A stretch of DNA of 64,000 nucleotides, taken from Caballeronia sp. TF1N1 (GTDB taxonomy: Bacteria > Pseudomonadota > Gammaproteobacteria > Burkholderiales > Burkholderiaceae). Shown one piece after another: positions 1 to 9,645 of the stretch. The DNA lies in the NCBI RefSeq assembly GCF_022878925.1, contig NZ_CP084626.1:124001-188000 (forward strand), given 5' to 3'. The position numbers were made by a program, and so were the translations under genes. Position 1 is the first letter of the stretch, and each line of letters starts with the position of its first letter. The notes beneath the pieces were generated by a model, which worked only from the letters and a program-made list of their open reading frames with translations, had not been told where the DNA came from and did not search any database.

Positions 1-8
1 ACTCAAGC

Positions 9-2270
9 ATGACACTCGACATTACCCAGTTCTATCAGACCTTCTTCGACGAAGCAGACGAACTGCTCGCGCAGATGGAGCAGCTGCTGCTCGTTCTGGA
101 CATTGCGAATCCCGATCCGGAAGACCTCGCGGCGATCTTTCGCGCGGCGCATTCGATCAAGGGCGGCGCGGCGACCTTCGGCTTCACGGCGCTCACGGAA
201 ACGACGCACATCCTCGAATCGCTTCTGGACCGCGCGCGCAACAACGAACTCGTTCTGCGCCGCGACATGATCGATACCTTCCTCGCGACGAAGGACGTGC
301 TCTCGGACCAGCTCGCCGCGTATCGCGCGAGCGCCGAGCCGGATGCGGCCGCGGCGGCCGCGATCTGCGCGAAGCTCGAGCGTCTGAAGCACGAAGACCC
401 GGAAGCGCCGGCGGCACCGGTGATAGAAGAAGCCGCCGCCGTCATCGAGAAGGCGCAACAACACGAACCCGCCTACGAAGGCCCGAACGCTCCGCCCGCG
501 CATGTCATCGCGCAGGCTGCGGAAGCGATCGAGGACGACGGCACGTGGGACGGCGCGTTCGAAGTCACGGACGGCGCACCGATTGCAGGAACCGCTGCGG
601 CAGCATCGGCAGCGGAAGCAGGACCCCACCTGAAAATTACGCTACGGGGGGTGGGCGAGAAGGACCTGGCGACTTTGACCGAGGAGCTGGGTAACCTGGG
701 AAGTATCGTCGGAGAAAAGAAGACTGACGCCGAACTCGTGCTTTGGCTCGAGTCGGACGTGAGCGCCGACGACATCGTGGCCGTGTGCTGCTTCGTGATC
801 GATGAATCGCAGATCGGAATCGGCCGTGGCAATGCGGCGGATCAGTCGGCGCAGTCGCCGGCCGCATCCGTCGAAGTACCGCCGGCAACGGCGGCGCATC
901 ACGCGCTACAGCAACAGCCGGACGCATCGCAGGCGCTCGACGCGTCTGCATCCACGGCGCAACAAAAACAACAAGCGGCGACGGCGGCGGTCCCGGAGAC
1001 TGCCGCCCAACCGTCACAGAAACCGGCCAACGCCAATACGCACGATGCCGATAAAAAGGCGCGTCCGGCAGCGGCCGCATCGGCGGAAGGCAGCTCGATT
1101 CGCGTCGGCGTGGAGAAGGTCGATCAGCTCATCAACCTGGTGGGCGAACTGGTCATCACGCAGGCGATGCTCGCGGAAACGACGAGCACGTTCGATCCCG
1201 CATTGCACGACCGTCTTTTCAACGGCATGGCGCAGCTCGAACGCAACGCGCGCGATCTGCAAGAAGCCGTCATGTCCATCCGCATGATGCCGATGGATTA
1301 CGTATTCAGCCGCTTCCCCCGGCTCGTGCGCGATATCGCGGGCAAGCTCGGCAAGGACGTGGAACTCGTCACGTTCGGTCAGGCGACCGAACTGGACAAG
1401 AGCCTGATCGAACGCATCATCGATCCGCTCACGCACCTCGTGCGCAACTCGCTCGACCACGGCATCGAAACCGTGGAAGCGCGTCGCGCGGCGGGCAAGT
1501 CGACGACCGGCCAGCTCGTGTTGTCGGCGGCGCATCACGGCGGCAACATCGTGATCGAAGTCAGCGACGACGGCGCGGGCCTGCGCCGCGACAAGATTCT
1601 CGCGAAGGCGCAGAAGCAGGGCATGCAGGTTTCCGAGTCGATGAGCGACGAGGAAGTGTGGCAGCTCATCTTCATGCCGGGCTTCTCGACCGCCGAACAG
1701 GTGACGGACATTTCCGGCCGCGGCGTGGGCATGGACGTGGTCAAGCGCAACATCCAGTCGATGGGCGGCCACGTCGAAATCAAGTCGCGTGAAGGCGCGG
1801 GCACGACCACCAAGATCGTGCTGCCGCTCACGCTCGCGATTCTCGACGGCATGTCGGTGAAGGTCGGCAGCGAAATCTTCATTCTGCCGCTCAACTTCGT
1901 GATGGAGTCGCTCCAGCCGGTGGCCGAAGACATCTACACGGTCGCCAACGGCGAGCGCGTGGTGCGCGTGCGCGGTGAGTATCTGCCGCTCGTGGCGCTG
2001 CATGCCGTGTTCGACGTGGAGAACGCGCGCACCGAGCCCACGCAAGGCATCGTCACCATCATGCAGACCGAAGGCCGGCGCTTCGCCATGCTGATCGACG
2101 AACTCGTCGGCCAGCAGCAAGTGGTCGTGAAGAATCTCGAAACCAATTATCGCAAGGTGCACGGCATTTCAGCCGCGACCATTCTGGGCGATGGCAGCGT
2201 CGCGCTGATCGTCGACGTGGCCGCGCTCAACCGCGAATCGCGTGTGCAGCACAGCGCGCACGCTCATTAA
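9..2270 (+). CDS. cheA: Chemotaxis histidine kinase CheA
   Basis: Cytoplasmic hybrid-free histidine kinase (753 aa) that passes phosphate from receptor arrays to CheY and CheB. Domains in order: HPt at the N-terminus with the phospho-acceptor His48 in [13 protein letters not shown]; a small P2-like domain around residues 205-275; an Ala/Gln-rich linker to about 350; a dimerisation helix pair from about 360; the ATPase with N-box [13 protein letters not shown]1 DDGAGL and G2 GRGVGMDVV; and a C-terminal CheW-like domain. The length is normal for the family. It begins 8 bases into the window at ATG and is followed 22 bp later by cheW. The upstream part of the operon, likely motAB and a first cheY, is out of view. 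Confidence 0.97.
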   Translation: MTLDITQFYQTFFDEADELLAQMEQLLLVLDIANPDPEDLAAIFRAAHSIKGGAATFGFTALTETTHILESLLDRARNNELVLRRDMIDTFLATKDVLSDQLAAYRASAEPDAAAAAAICAKLERLKHEDPEAPAAPVIEEAAAVIEKAQQHEPAYEGPNAPPAHVIAQAAEAIEDDGTWDGAFEVTDGAPIAGTAAAASAAEAGPHLKITLRGVGEKDLATLTEELGNLGSIVGEKKTDAELVLWLESDVSADDIVAVCCFVIDESQIGIGRGNAADQSAQSPAASVEVPPATAAHHALQQQPDASQALDASASTAQQKQQAATAAVPETAAQPSQKPANANTHDADKKARPAAAASAEGSSIRVGVEKVDQLINLVGELVITQAMLAETTSTFDPALHDRLFNGMAQLERNARDLQEAVMSIRMMPMDYVFSRFPRLVRDIAGKLGKDVELVTFGQATELDKSLIERIIDPLTHLVRNSLDHGIETVEARRAAGKSTTGQLVLSAAHHGGNIVIEVSDDGAGLRRDKILAKAQKQGMQVSESMSDEEVWQLIFMPGFSTAEQVTDISGRGVGMDVVKRNIQSMGGHVEIKSREGAGTTTKIVLPLTLAILDGMSVKVGSEIFILPLNFVMESLQPVAEDIYTVANGERVVRVRGEYLPLVALHAVFDVENARTEPTQGIVTIMQTEGRRFAMLIDELVGQQQVVVKNLETNYRKVHGISAATILGDGSVALIVDVAALNRESRVQHSAHAH

Positions 2271-2292
2271 CACCCGCATCGAAGGAGTTACC

Positions 2293-2811
2293 GTGGCAGA
2301 CATTCAAAACATCCATTCCGCGACGTCTTCGCGTCGCGACGCGCAACACGCGGAAGCCGCCGGACAAGAGTTTCTGGTGTTCACGCTCGGCGCCGAAGAG
2401 TACGGCATCGACATCCTGAAGGTGCAGGAGATTCGCGGTTACGACAACGTGACGCGCATTGCCAATGCGCCTTCGTTCATCAAGGGCGTGATCAATCTGC
2501 GCGGCATCATCGTGCCGATCGTGGACATGCGCATCAAGTTCAATCTGGGTCGCGTCGAGTACGACAACCAGACGGTCGTGATCATTCTGAACGTCGCGCA
2601 TCGCGTGGTCGGCATGGTGGTCGACGGCGTCTCGGACGTCCTCACGCTCACGCAAGAGCAAGTGATGCCCGCGCCCGAATTCGGCGCGACGCTGACCTCC
2701 GAATATCTGACGGGCTTAGGCACCGTGGATGGCCGCATGCTGATTCTGATGGACATCGAGAAGCTCATGACGAGCCGCGAGATGGAATTGATCGACTCGG
2801 TTGCCGCTTAA
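2293..2811 (+). CDS. cheW: Chemotaxis coupling protein CheW
   Basis: Adaptor of 172 aa that links methyl-accepting receptors to CheA in the signalling array. The single CheW/SH3-like domain is recognisable from the start [20 protein letters not shown] and from [13 protein letters not shown], followed by [13 protein letters not shown]. The GTG at 2293 is preferred because it follows a Shine-Dalgarno sequence (GAAGGAG at 2281-2287). An in-frame ATG 51 bp upstream would overlap the end of cheA and add a non-CheW extension. The receptor gene follows 46 bp downstream. Confidence 0.96.
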   Translation: MADIQNIHSATSSRRDAQHAEAAGQEFLVFTLGAEEYGIDILKVQEIRGYDNVTRIANAPSFIKGVINLRGIIVPIVDMRIKFNLGRVEYDNQTVVIILNVAHRVVGMVVDGVSDVLTLTQEQVMPAPEFGATLTSEYLTGLGTVDGRMLILMDIEKLMTSREMELIDSVAA

Positions 2812-2857
2812 AACAACCGCGTTCGTGTACCGAAGCGCGGGCTCAGGGAAGAAAGAC

Positions 2858-4675
2858 ATGTTCAAGAAGTTGTCGATCCGCACGATGCTCACGCTCGTCG
2901 GACTGCTATTCGTCAGTTGCGCGGCCGTGATCGGCGCGCTGTCGCTCGTCGGCCTGAACTCGGCGAGCCATTCGCTCACGTCGCTCGCGCAGGAAGACAT
3001 GGTCGCGATGCGCGCGCTCGCGGAGACCTCGTCGTATCTGCTGCGCTCGCGCATCACGCTCGACCGCGTGCGTTCGCTCGCCGAAGCGGGCAACGACGCG
3101 GAAGCGAAGAAAGCGCTGGACCGCGGCCAGTATCTGCTCGACAAGAGCAACGAGAACTGGAAGCTCTATCTCGACACCCATAAGCCGATGCTGCCGAAGA
3201 CCACGCTCGATGAGCTCGTGGCGCAGCACGACACGCTCGTGAAGACGGGCGTCGAGCCGGAATTCACCGCGATCCGCGCGAACGACATGGCCGCGTATCA
3301 CGCCATCGCGGATACGAAGATCAGCCCGATGTTCGTGTCCTTCGATCAAGCGGTAGTCGCGGCGGTGGCGTTCCAGCAGAAGCACGCGGAAGAATCGCGC
3401 TCGAACACGGCGTCGCACATCTCGACGCTTAGCCTGACCATCGGCGCGCTGCTCGCGTTGTCCGTGCTCATTCTCATCGGGACGCGCATCGCGTTGCGCG
3501 GCCTTATCGTGCAGCCGATCAACGACGCCGTCGATCACTTCGACCGCATCTCGCGCGGCGATCTCACGAAGTCGGCGCATACCGACAGCACGAACGAAAT
3601 CGGGCGTCTGTTCGCGGGCATCGAACGCATGCGAACGGACCTGACGCATATGGTCGGTGCGGTGCATCGCGGCGCGGAATCGATCGATGTCGGCGCGCAT
3701 GAAATTTCGAGCGGCAACACGGACCTCTCGCAACGCACGGAAGAACAGGCGGCGTCGCTGCAGGAAACGGCGTCGAGCATGGAAGAGTTGACGAGCACGG
3801 TCAAACAGAACGCGGACAACGCGCGTCAGGCGAGCCAGCTTGCGGTGAACGCGTCGGATATCGCGTCGCGCGGCGGCCAGGTCGTCGAGCAGGTCGTCGA
3901 TACGATGAACGCGATTGCATCGAGTTCGAGCAAGGTCGTGGACATCATCGGCGTGATCGAAGGCATCGCGTTCCAGACCAACATTCTCGCGTTGAACGCG
4001 GCCGTGGAAGCGGCGCGTGCAGGCGAGGAAGGACGCGGCTTCGCGGTCGTGGCGGGCGAAGTGCGCTCGCTTGCACAACGCAGCGCGGCGGCGGCGAAGG
4101 AAATCAAGGCGCTGATCGGCGATTCGGCCGGCAAGGTGCAAAGCGGCTCCGAGCTCGTCACGCGCGCCGGTGAAACCATGGGCGAGATCGTGCAGGCGGT
4201 GCGCCGCGTGACCGACATCATGGGCGAGATCAGCGCGGCATCGGAAGAGCAGTCCGATGGCATCGAGCAGGTGAATCGCGCCGTCACGCAGATGGACAGC
4301 GTCACGCAACAGAACGCGGCCCTCGTCGAGGAAGCGGCGGCAGCCGCGGCATCGCTCGAAGAGCAGACGCGGCAACTGAAGGACGTGGTCGGCCAATGGC
4401 GCATCGAAGCAGGCACCAAGATGGTTGCCGCGCCCGCTGCACGCGTGGCGCCGAAGGCTGACGTCTCGAAGGCGAAGACGTTCAAGCGCGCCGAACCCAC
4501 AAAAGTTTCGCCCGAGGCTAACGTCGCGCGCGAACCGGCCGTTATCAAGGTAACGGCAAGCGAATCGCAACAGCCAGCGAAGAAGCCCGCGCCGCGTATG
4601 GCAGCGAAAGCCGCCGTGAGCGCACCGCGCGCCAAGGCGACGACCGCGGACGACGGCGACTGGGAAACCTTCTAA
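2858..4675 (+). CDS. Methyl-accepting chemotaxis protein (Tsr/Tar type)
   Basis: Inner-membrane chemoreceptor of 605 aa. It has an N-terminal transmembrane helix at about residues 10-31, a periplasmic four-helix-type ligand domain, a second membrane helix at about 190-210, a HAMP domain, and a long cytoplasmic signalling coiled coil. The hairpin tip reads [21 protein letters not shown]. The protein ends in DGDWETF, close to the NWETF pentapeptide with which major enteric receptors recruit CheR and CheB. The methylation-helix motif [18 protein letters not shown] is visible. The ATG at 2858 follows AGGGAAG. An Ala/Lys/Pro-rich linker precedes the tail. The ligand cannot be told from sequence. 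Confidence 0.95.
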   Translation: MFKKLSIRTMLTLVGLLFVSCAAVIGALSLVGLNSASHSLTSLAQEDMVAMRALAETSSYLLRSRITLDRVRSLAEAGNDAEAKKALDRGQYLLDKSNENWKLYLDTHKPMLPKTTLDELVAQHDTLVKTGVEPEFTAIRANDMAAYHAIADTKISPMFVSFDQAVVAAVAFQQKHAEESRSNTASHISTLSLTIGALLALSVLILIGTRIALRGLIVQPINDAVDHFDRISRGDLTKSAHTDSTNEIGRLFAGIERMRTDLTHMVGAVHRGAESIDVGAHEISSGNTDLSQRTEEQAASLQETASSMEELTSTVKQNADNARQASQLAVNASDIASRGGQVVEQVVDTMNAIASSSSKVVDIIGVIEGIAFQTNILALNAAVEAARAGEEGRGFAVVAGEVRSLAQRSAAAAKEIKALIGDSAGKVQSGSELVTRAGETMGEIVQAVRRVTDIMGEISAASEEQSDGIEQVNRAVTQMDSVTQQNAALVEEAAAAAASLEEQTRQLKDVVGQWRIEAGTKMVAAPAARVAPKADVSKAKTFKRAEPTKVSPEANVAREPAVIKVTASESQQPAKKPAPRMAAKAAVSAPRAKATTADDGDWETF

Positions 4676-4822
4676 GCCGGGTTTGCAAACAGCAGCGACC
4701 ATGCAGGCTTTCGACATGAGCTCCGTTCGCGGGGAACAGCAACGACAAAGCCACGCAAGATCGCATTCAACGACACAACGGCGCGCGTCGCCGAAGAAGA
4801 CGCCAGGGAAGCACGAAGCATC

Positions 4823-5752
4823 ATGACGGCAACGCGCAACGCACGCATCGACCCGGCCGCCGGCACGCGCGGCTCCGAAGTCGAACGCGACTTCGAATTC
4901 ACGGCAGCGGACTTCGCTCGCATTCGCGGACTGATCCATCGCCGCGCGGGCATTTCGCTCTCCGACCACAAGCGCGACATGGCGTACAGCCGTCTCGCCC
5001 GCCGTCTGCGCGCATGCGGCATCGACACGTTCAAGCTGTATCTGGACCGGCTGGAAGCCAACGAAGACAGCAACGAATGGGAAGCCTTCGTCAATGCGCT
5101 GACCACGAACCTCACCGCGTTTTTCCGCGAGTCGCATCACTTTCCGATTCTCGCGGACTTCGCCAAGCGCCGGCAGCAACCCGTGTCGGTGTGGTGCTCG
5201 GCGGCATCGACGGGTGAAGAGCCTTACTCGATCGCGATGACGCTCGTCGAAGCGCTCGGCGATCACGCCGCGCGCCAGTGCACGGTGTTCGCAAGCGATA
5301 TCGACAGCCAGGTGCTCGCCAAGGCCGACGCCGGCGTGTATTCGCTCGATCAGGTGAAGACGCTGCCGGCGGACCGCCTCAAGCGTTTCTTCCTGAAGGG
5401 CACGGGCGCGCATGCGGGCCTCGTGAAGGTTCGTCCCGAGCTGCGCGCGATGGTGAACTTCGGCCGCGTGAATCTGACGGATGCGCGCTACGACATCAAG
5501 GGTCCGTTCGACGCGATCTTCTGCCGCAACGTGATGATCTATTTCGACAAGCCGACGCAATCGCACGTGCTGTCGCGCTTCGATCCGCTGATGAAGCCGG
5601 GCGGCCTGCTGTTCGCGGGACACTCGGAAAACTTCACGTACGTGTCGCAGGCGTTCCGTCTGCGCGGCCAGACCGTGTACGAACTGACGCGCGACATGAA
5701 GAACGCGGGCGCGGCGAAACAGACGAAGGCGCTGGCGGGAGAAGTGGCATGA
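4823..5752 (+). CDS. cheR: Chemoreceptor glutamate methyltransferase CheR
   Basis: SAM-dependent methyltransferase of 309 aa that methylates receptor glutamates for adaptation. It has the N-terminal helical CheR domain ([20 protein letters not shown]) and the C-terminal Rossmann methyltransferase domain with [14 protein letters not shown] as the SAM-binding motif. [11 protein letters not shown] and [10 protein letters not shown] are typical of CheR. The preceding receptor gene ends 147 bp upstream. The stop overlaps the cheD start as ATGA, implying translational coupling. The WETF tail of the receptor is a likely docking site. Confidence 0.97.
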   Translation: MTATRNARIDPAAGTRGSEVERDFEFTAADFARIRGLIHRRAGISLSDHKRDMAYSRLARRLRACGIDTFKLYLDRLEANEDSNEWEAFVNALTTNLTAFFRESHHFPILADFAKRRQQPVSVWCSAASTGEEPYSIAMTLVEALGDHAARQCTVFASDIDSQVLAKADAGVYSLDQVKTLPADRLKRFFLKGTGAHAGLVKVRPELRAMVNFGRVNLTDARYDIKGPFDAIFCRNVMIYFDKPTQSHVLSRFDPLMKPGGLLFAGHSENFTYVSQAFRLRGQTVYELTRDMKNAGAAKQTKALAGEVA

Positions 5753-6516
5753 GCGGCCTGCCGATCGCGTCGAATCTGTATTTCGACAATCACTTTCAGA
5801 AGCCGGGCGTGAAGCTCCTGCCGAACGAGTTTTACATGACGAGCGAAGACATGGTGCTCGTGACCGTGCTCGGCTCGTGCGTGGCGGCGTGCATCAACGA
5901 TCGCACGGCGGGCATTGGCGGGATGAATCATTTCATGTTGCCCGACGACGGTTCGGATGCGTCGGCGGCGGCGTCCGATTCGATGCGCTACGGCGCCTAT
6001 GCGATGGAAGTGCTGATCAACGAACTCATCAAGCGCGGTGGACGGCGTGAGCGTTTCGAAGCGAAGGTGTTCGGCGGCGGCGCGGTGCTCGCGGGCATGA
6101 CGACCATCAATATCGGCGATCGTAATTCGGAGTTCGTGCGGCGTTATCTCGCGCTGGAAAAGATTCGTATCGTCGCCGAGGATTTGCAGGGCATGCATCC
6201 GCGCAAGGTGGCGTTCATGCCGCGCTCGGGACAAGTGATGGTCAAGAAACTGAAGGCCGCGCACGAGCCGGTGGTGGTGGAACGCGAGCAGGCGCTCGTG
6301 CAGCGCACGCCGGAAGAACGCGCGGAGCGGCTCGCAAAGGCACGCTCGCGGGTCGAGTTATTCAACACGAAGCCGGGTGCGGCGGGCGCCACGGGCAAGC
6401 CGCGCGTGGAACTGTTCGGCGCATCGAGTGCGGCGGGCGCAAAGCCCCGGGCCGAGCTTTTCAGCAGCGGCCTGGCGCGTGCGCCGCGCAGCACCAGAGC
6501 GGCGGAGGAAGCATGA
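5749..6516 (+). CDS. cheD: Chemoreceptor glutamine deamidase CheD
   Basis: Deamidase of 255 aa that converts receptor glutamines to glutamates and can interact with CheC/CheY-type partners. The core domain (about residues 20-170) shows the catalytic Cys44 in VLGSCVAAC and His61 in GGMNHFMLP. The start ATG overlaps the cheR stop. The last 60 residues are an extra low-complexity tail with three copies of an R(V/A)ELF motif at 201-205, 219-223 and 234-238, separated by Ala/Gly/Lys/Pro linkers. This makes the protein longer than a minimal CheD. The stop overlaps the cheB start as ATGA. Confidence 0.95.
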   Translation: MSGLPIASNLYFDNHFQKPGVKLLPNEFYMTSEDMVLVTVLGSCVAACINDRTAGIGGMNHFMLPDDGSDASAAASDSMRYGAYAMEVLINELIKRGGRRERFEAKVFGGGAVLAGMTTINIGDRNSEFVRRYLALEKIRIVAEDLQGMHPRKVAFMPRSGQVMVKKLKAAHEPVVVEREQALVQRTPEERAERLAKARSRVELFNTKPGAAGATGKPRVELFGASSAAGAKPRAELFSSGLARAPRSTRAAEEA

Positions 6517-7637
6517 GTATCGTCAACGCGAACAACAAGCCGGCGACGCCGAAGATCAACGTACTGTGCGTCGACGATTCGGCGCTGGTGCGCAGCCTGA
6601 TGACCGAGATCATCAACTCGCAGCCCGACATGCACGTGTGCGCGACCGCGCCCGATCCGCTCGTCGCACGTGAGCTCATCAAGCTGCATAACCCGGACGT
6701 ACTGACGCTGGATGTCGAAATGCCGCGCATGGACGGCCTCGACTTCCTGGAAAAGCTGATGCGCCTGCGGCCGATGCCGGTCGTGATGGTGTCGTCGCTG
6801 ACCGAGCGCGGCAACGAAATTACGTTGCGCGCGCTGGAACTCGGCGCGGTGGATTTCGTGACGAAGCCGAAAGTCGGCATCCGCGACGGCATGCTCGATT
6901 ACGCGGAGAAGCTCGCCGACAAGATTCGCGCGGCGTCGCGCGCTCGCGTGCGGCAGACCACGCATGCGGCAAGCGCGCCCGCCAGCGCGGGGTCGGCTGC
7001 GGCCGTGCGGCCCGCGCCGCATTTGAACAACCCGTTGGTATCGACGGAAAAGCTGGTGATCGTCGGGGCATCGACGGGCGGAACGGAAGCGATCCGCGAA
7101 GTGCTCGTGCCGCTGCCGCCCGATGCGCCCGCCGTGCTGATCGCGCAACACATGCCGCCCGGCTTCACGAAGTCGTTCGCGCAGCGTCTGAACGGACTGT
7201 GCCGTATCACGGTGAAAGAAGCCGAACACGGCGAGCGTGTCTTGCCGGGCCACGCGTATATCGCGCCGGGCCACGCGCATCTGGTGCTCGCGCGCAGCGG
7301 AGCGAACTACGTGGCGCATCTGTCGGACGCGCCGCCGGTCAACCGGCATCGTCCCTCGGTGGATGTGCTGTTCCGCTCGGCCGCGCAGCACGCGGGCAAG
7401 AACGCGATCGGCGTGATCCTGACCGGCATGGGCCGCGACGGCGCGGCCGGCCTGCTCGACATGCAGCAGGCGGGCGCTTACACGCTTGCGCAGGATGAAG
7501 CGAGTTGCGTGGTGTTCGGCATGCCGCGCGAAGCAATTGCAATGGGCGGTGCGAGCGAAATCGCGCCGCTCAACGAAATGAGCCGGCGCGTCATGGCGCG
7601 GCTTGCCTCGATGGGCGAACGCGTGCAGCGCGTCTGA
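6513..7637 (+). CDS. cheB: Chemotaxis protein-glutamate methylesterase CheB
   Basis: Response regulator-methylesterase of 374 aa that removes receptor methyl groups, balancing CheR. The N-terminal receiver domain contains [11 protein letters not shown] and the phospho-acceptor Asp in [12 protein letters not shown]. An Ala-rich linker leads to the esterase domain with nucleophile Ser in [10 protein letters not shown], His in [12 protein letters not shown], and Asp in [11 protein letters not shown]. It overlaps cheD by 4 bp. cheY follows after 54 bp. Confidence 0.97.
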   Translation: MSIVNANNKPATPKINVLCVDDSALVRSLMTEIINSQPDMHVCATAPDPLVARELIKLHNPDVLTLDVEMPRMDGLDFLEKLMRLRPMPVVMVSSLTERGNEITLRALELGAVDFVTKPKVGIRDGMLDYAEKLADKIRAASRARVRQTTHAASAPASAGSAAAVRPAPHLNNPLVSTEKLVIVGASTGGTEAIREVLVPLPPDAPAVLIAQHMPPGFTKSFAQRLNGLCRITVKEAEHGERVLPGHAYIAPGHAHLVLARSGANYVAHLSDAPPVNRHRPSVDVLFRSAAQHAGKNAIGVILTGMGRDGAAGLLDMQQAGAYTLAQDEASCVVFGMPREAIAMGGASEIAPLNEMSRRVMARLASMGERVQRV

Positions 7638-7691
7638 TTTTTCACTTTGGATTCGCGGCGTCGCGCCGCATTGAAACAACCGGGAGTAGTG

Positions 7692-8087
7692 ATGGACAAG
7701 AACATGAAGATCCTCGTCGTCGACGATTTTCCGACGATGCGCCGTATCGTGCGCAATCTGCTGAAAGAGCTCGGCTATTCGAACGTCGATGAAGCCGAAG
7801 ATGGCGCCGCCGGTCTCGCGCGACTGCGCGGCGGCGGCTTCGACTTCGTCATCTCCGACTGGAACATGCCGAACCTCGACGGCCTCGCCATGCTGCAGCA
7901 GATTCGCGCGGACGCCAACCTCTCGCATTTGCCGGTACTCATGGTGACGGCGGAATCGAAGAAGGAAAACATCATCGCGGCGGCGCAAGCCGGTGCGAAT
8001 GGTTACGTCGTTAAGCCGTTCACGGCCGCCACGCTCGACGAGAAGCTCAGCAAGATTCTCGAGAAGATGGCCAAAGCGGGGAGCTGA
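7692..8087 (+). CDS. cheY: Chemotaxis response regulator CheY
   Basis: Single-domain receiver protein of 131 aa that, when phosphorylated by CheA, binds the flagellar switch. It shows the acidic pair Asp11/Asp12 in [13 protein letters not shown], phospho-acceptor Asp56 in VISDWNMPN, Thr in [11 protein letters not shown], and Lys in [11 protein letters not shown]. The ATG at 7692 follows the Shine-Dalgarno GGGAG. A longer in-frame start at 7647 would add a non-homologous extension. cheZ begins 3 bases after its stop. Confidence 0.97.
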   Translation: MDKNMKILVVDDFPTMRRIVRNLLKELGYSNVDEAEDGAAGLARLRGGGFDFVISDWNMPNLDGLAMLQQIRADANLSHLPVLMVTAESKKENIIAAAQAGANGYVVKPFTAATLDEKLSKILEKMAKAGS

Positions 8088-8089
8088 TC

Positions 8090-8797
8090 GTGAACGATCT
8101 GACTACTGATTTTGCCGCCCCGCTCATGCAGGCGGAGATCGAGAACGATCAGTCCACTGACCGGATTCTCGCCCGCATCGGGCAACTGACGCGCACGCTG
8201 CGCGACTCGATGCGCGAACTCGGCCTCGACAAGCAGGTGGAAGCGGCAGCCGTTGCCGTTCCGGACGCACGCGATCGCCTGAAGTACGTCGCCACGATGA
8301 CCGAGCAGGCTGCCGAGCGCGCGCTCAACGCGATCGAACTCGCGAAGCCGATGCAAGAAGCGATGCAGCACGAAGCGCAGGCGCTCGATGCACGCTGGGA
8401 GCAATGGTACGGCGCGCCGCTCGGACAGGGCGAAGCGGGCGAATTGCTCGCGGATACGCGCACGTTTCTGCAAAGCGTTCCGGCGAAGACGCAGGCGACC
8501 AATGCGCAACTGCTCGAAATCATGCTCGCGCAGGATTTCCAGGATTTGACCGGACAGGTCATCAACAAGATCACGGATGTCGTGTATCTCATCGAACAGC
8601 AATTGCTTGGCGTGCTGCTCGAAAACATCGCACCGGAGCGGCGCGAGCAGTTCGCGGCATCGGCGGCGGCGCTCGTCTCTTCGAGCGGCAGCCCGGAGGC
8701 CTTGCTCAACGGTCCGCAGATCAATCCGCAAGGCCGCAGCGATGTCGTGCAGGATCAGTCGCAAGTGGACGACCTGCTGGCGAGCCTGGGTTTTTAA
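8090..8797 (+). CDS. cheZ: Protein phosphatase CheZ
   Basis: Phosphatase of 235 aa that dephosphorylates CheY-P. It is a long helical hairpin protein with the diagnostic segment AQDFQDLTGQVINKI in the middle and a C-terminal CheY-binding tail (QVDDLLASLGF) after a flexible linker. It starts at GTG, 3 bases after the cheY stop, so the two are co-translated. It is the last gene of the chemotaxis operon and is followed by a strong terminator. Confidence 0.95.
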   Translation: MNDLTTDFAAPLMQAEIENDQSTDRILARIGQLTRTLRDSMRELGLDKQVEAAAVAVPDARDRLKYVATMTEQAAERALNAIELAKPMQEAMQHEAQALDARWEQWYGAPLGQGEAGELLADTRTFLQSVPAKTQATNAQLLEIMLAQDFQDLTGQVINKITDVVYLIEQQLLGVLLENIAPERREQFAASAAALVSSSGSPEALLNGPQINPQGRSDVVQDQSQVDDLLASLGF

Positions 8798-8831
8798 GCT
8801 CCTGCATCGGCGGCTTTCCCGCCCGCGAATG

Positions 8832-8867
8832 ACGCGGCGCGCACGAAGAGTGCGCGTCGCGTTTTTT
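8832..8867 (+). terminator. Rho-independent terminator after cheZ
   Basis: A 13-bp stem (8832-8844 with 8850-8862, one G-U pair) with a GAAGA loop is followed by TTTTTT. It lies 35 bp after the cheZ stop and closes the chemotaxis operon. Confidence 0.85.
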
Positions 8868-9108
8868 CGCGCGCGTCGTAAATTCGTGTGAATGAATCGC
8901 ACTGTTTCCGGTCCAATCGCCAAAACGCAAACGGCGCGTGCTGGCGAACGTTCGGACAATTCCGAGGACTTTGGCATACTGACGGCTGTGCGGCACCCTG
9001 GCGGTGCGCAAATCGGCGGTCCTTGCGTCACCGGAACGTCATGAGCCGGCCGCTTGCGAGTGCGCCGGCGGCGTCAAACATCATGGACAGCGAATATCAG
9101 GAGGCCCA

Positions 9109-9627
9109 GTGAAGGCACTGAAGCAACCCCGTCTTGGGCATCTGCAAAGACACTTCGTTCTGCTAGCGGGAGCGTTCGGCATCTGCGCCGCGGCACCGGC
9201 ATTGGCCGCGCTTGGCGGCGATCCGCTCACCGCACCACCGGGCGCCACGGCGACGAATGCGGTCGTGCGCGCAGCCGTGGCCGCCTCGGGCGCGTCGTCT
9301 GCCAGCGCTTCGAGTTATACGGTCCGGTCGACCACGCTTGCGAGCGGCACCATCGTCAACGAGTATTTGTCCACGGAAGGCACGGTGTTCGGCATCGCCT
9401 GGCGCGGACCGCGTGTGCCCGACCTGGCCACGCTGCTCGGCAGCTATTTCCCGCAGTATCAGCAAGGCCTGCTCGCGCAACGCGCCGAGCGCGGCGCACG
9501 CGGTCAGGTGAGCGTGCAGGATTCGGGTCTCGTCGTGCGCTCGGGCGGACACATGGGTGCATTTGCCGGCAGCGCCTATCTGCCGCAATCCTTGCCCGCC
9601 GGCGTATCCGCCAGCGACATTCAGTAA
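9109..9627 (+). CDS. DUF2844 family exported protein
   Basis: Exported protein of 172 aa with no known function, recognised as the Burkholderia-type DUF2844 family. It has a basic N-terminus and a hydrophobic stretch ending at a signal-peptidase site near ALAALGG (about residues 32-36). The mature part contains a short domain with TEGTVFGIAWRGPRVPDLATLLGSYFPQY and SGGHMGAFAGSAYLP. The start is GTG at 9109, 4-5 bases after AGGAGG at 9099-9104, the best ribosome site nearby. It is 18 bp upstream of the DUF3443 gene, so the two form an operon. A role alongside DUF3443 at the envelope is an inference from that pairing. Confidence 0.85.
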   Translation: MKALKQPRLGHLQRHFVLLAGAFGICAAAPALAALGGDPLTAPPGATATNAVVRAAVAASGASSASASSYTVRSTTLASGTIVNEYLSTEGTVFGIAWRGPRVPDLATLLGSYFPQYQQGLLAQRAERGARGQVSVQDSGLVVRSGGHMGAFAGSAYLPQSLPAGVSASDIQ

Positions 9628-9645
9628 GCGACGGGAGAACCCAGT

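Noticed and set aside
2906..5623. A 905-codon open frame on the minus strand across the receptor and cheR genes
   Set aside because: Mirror frame of high-GC coding DNA. It runs antisense to two well-recognised genes, is Arg/His/Val-rich and has no recognisable domain.
8972..8986. Sigma-54-like TGGCAT...GGC before the DUF2844 gene
   Set aside because: The GG and GC spacing is right, but the -12 element is CGGC instead of TTGC, so the match is too weak.
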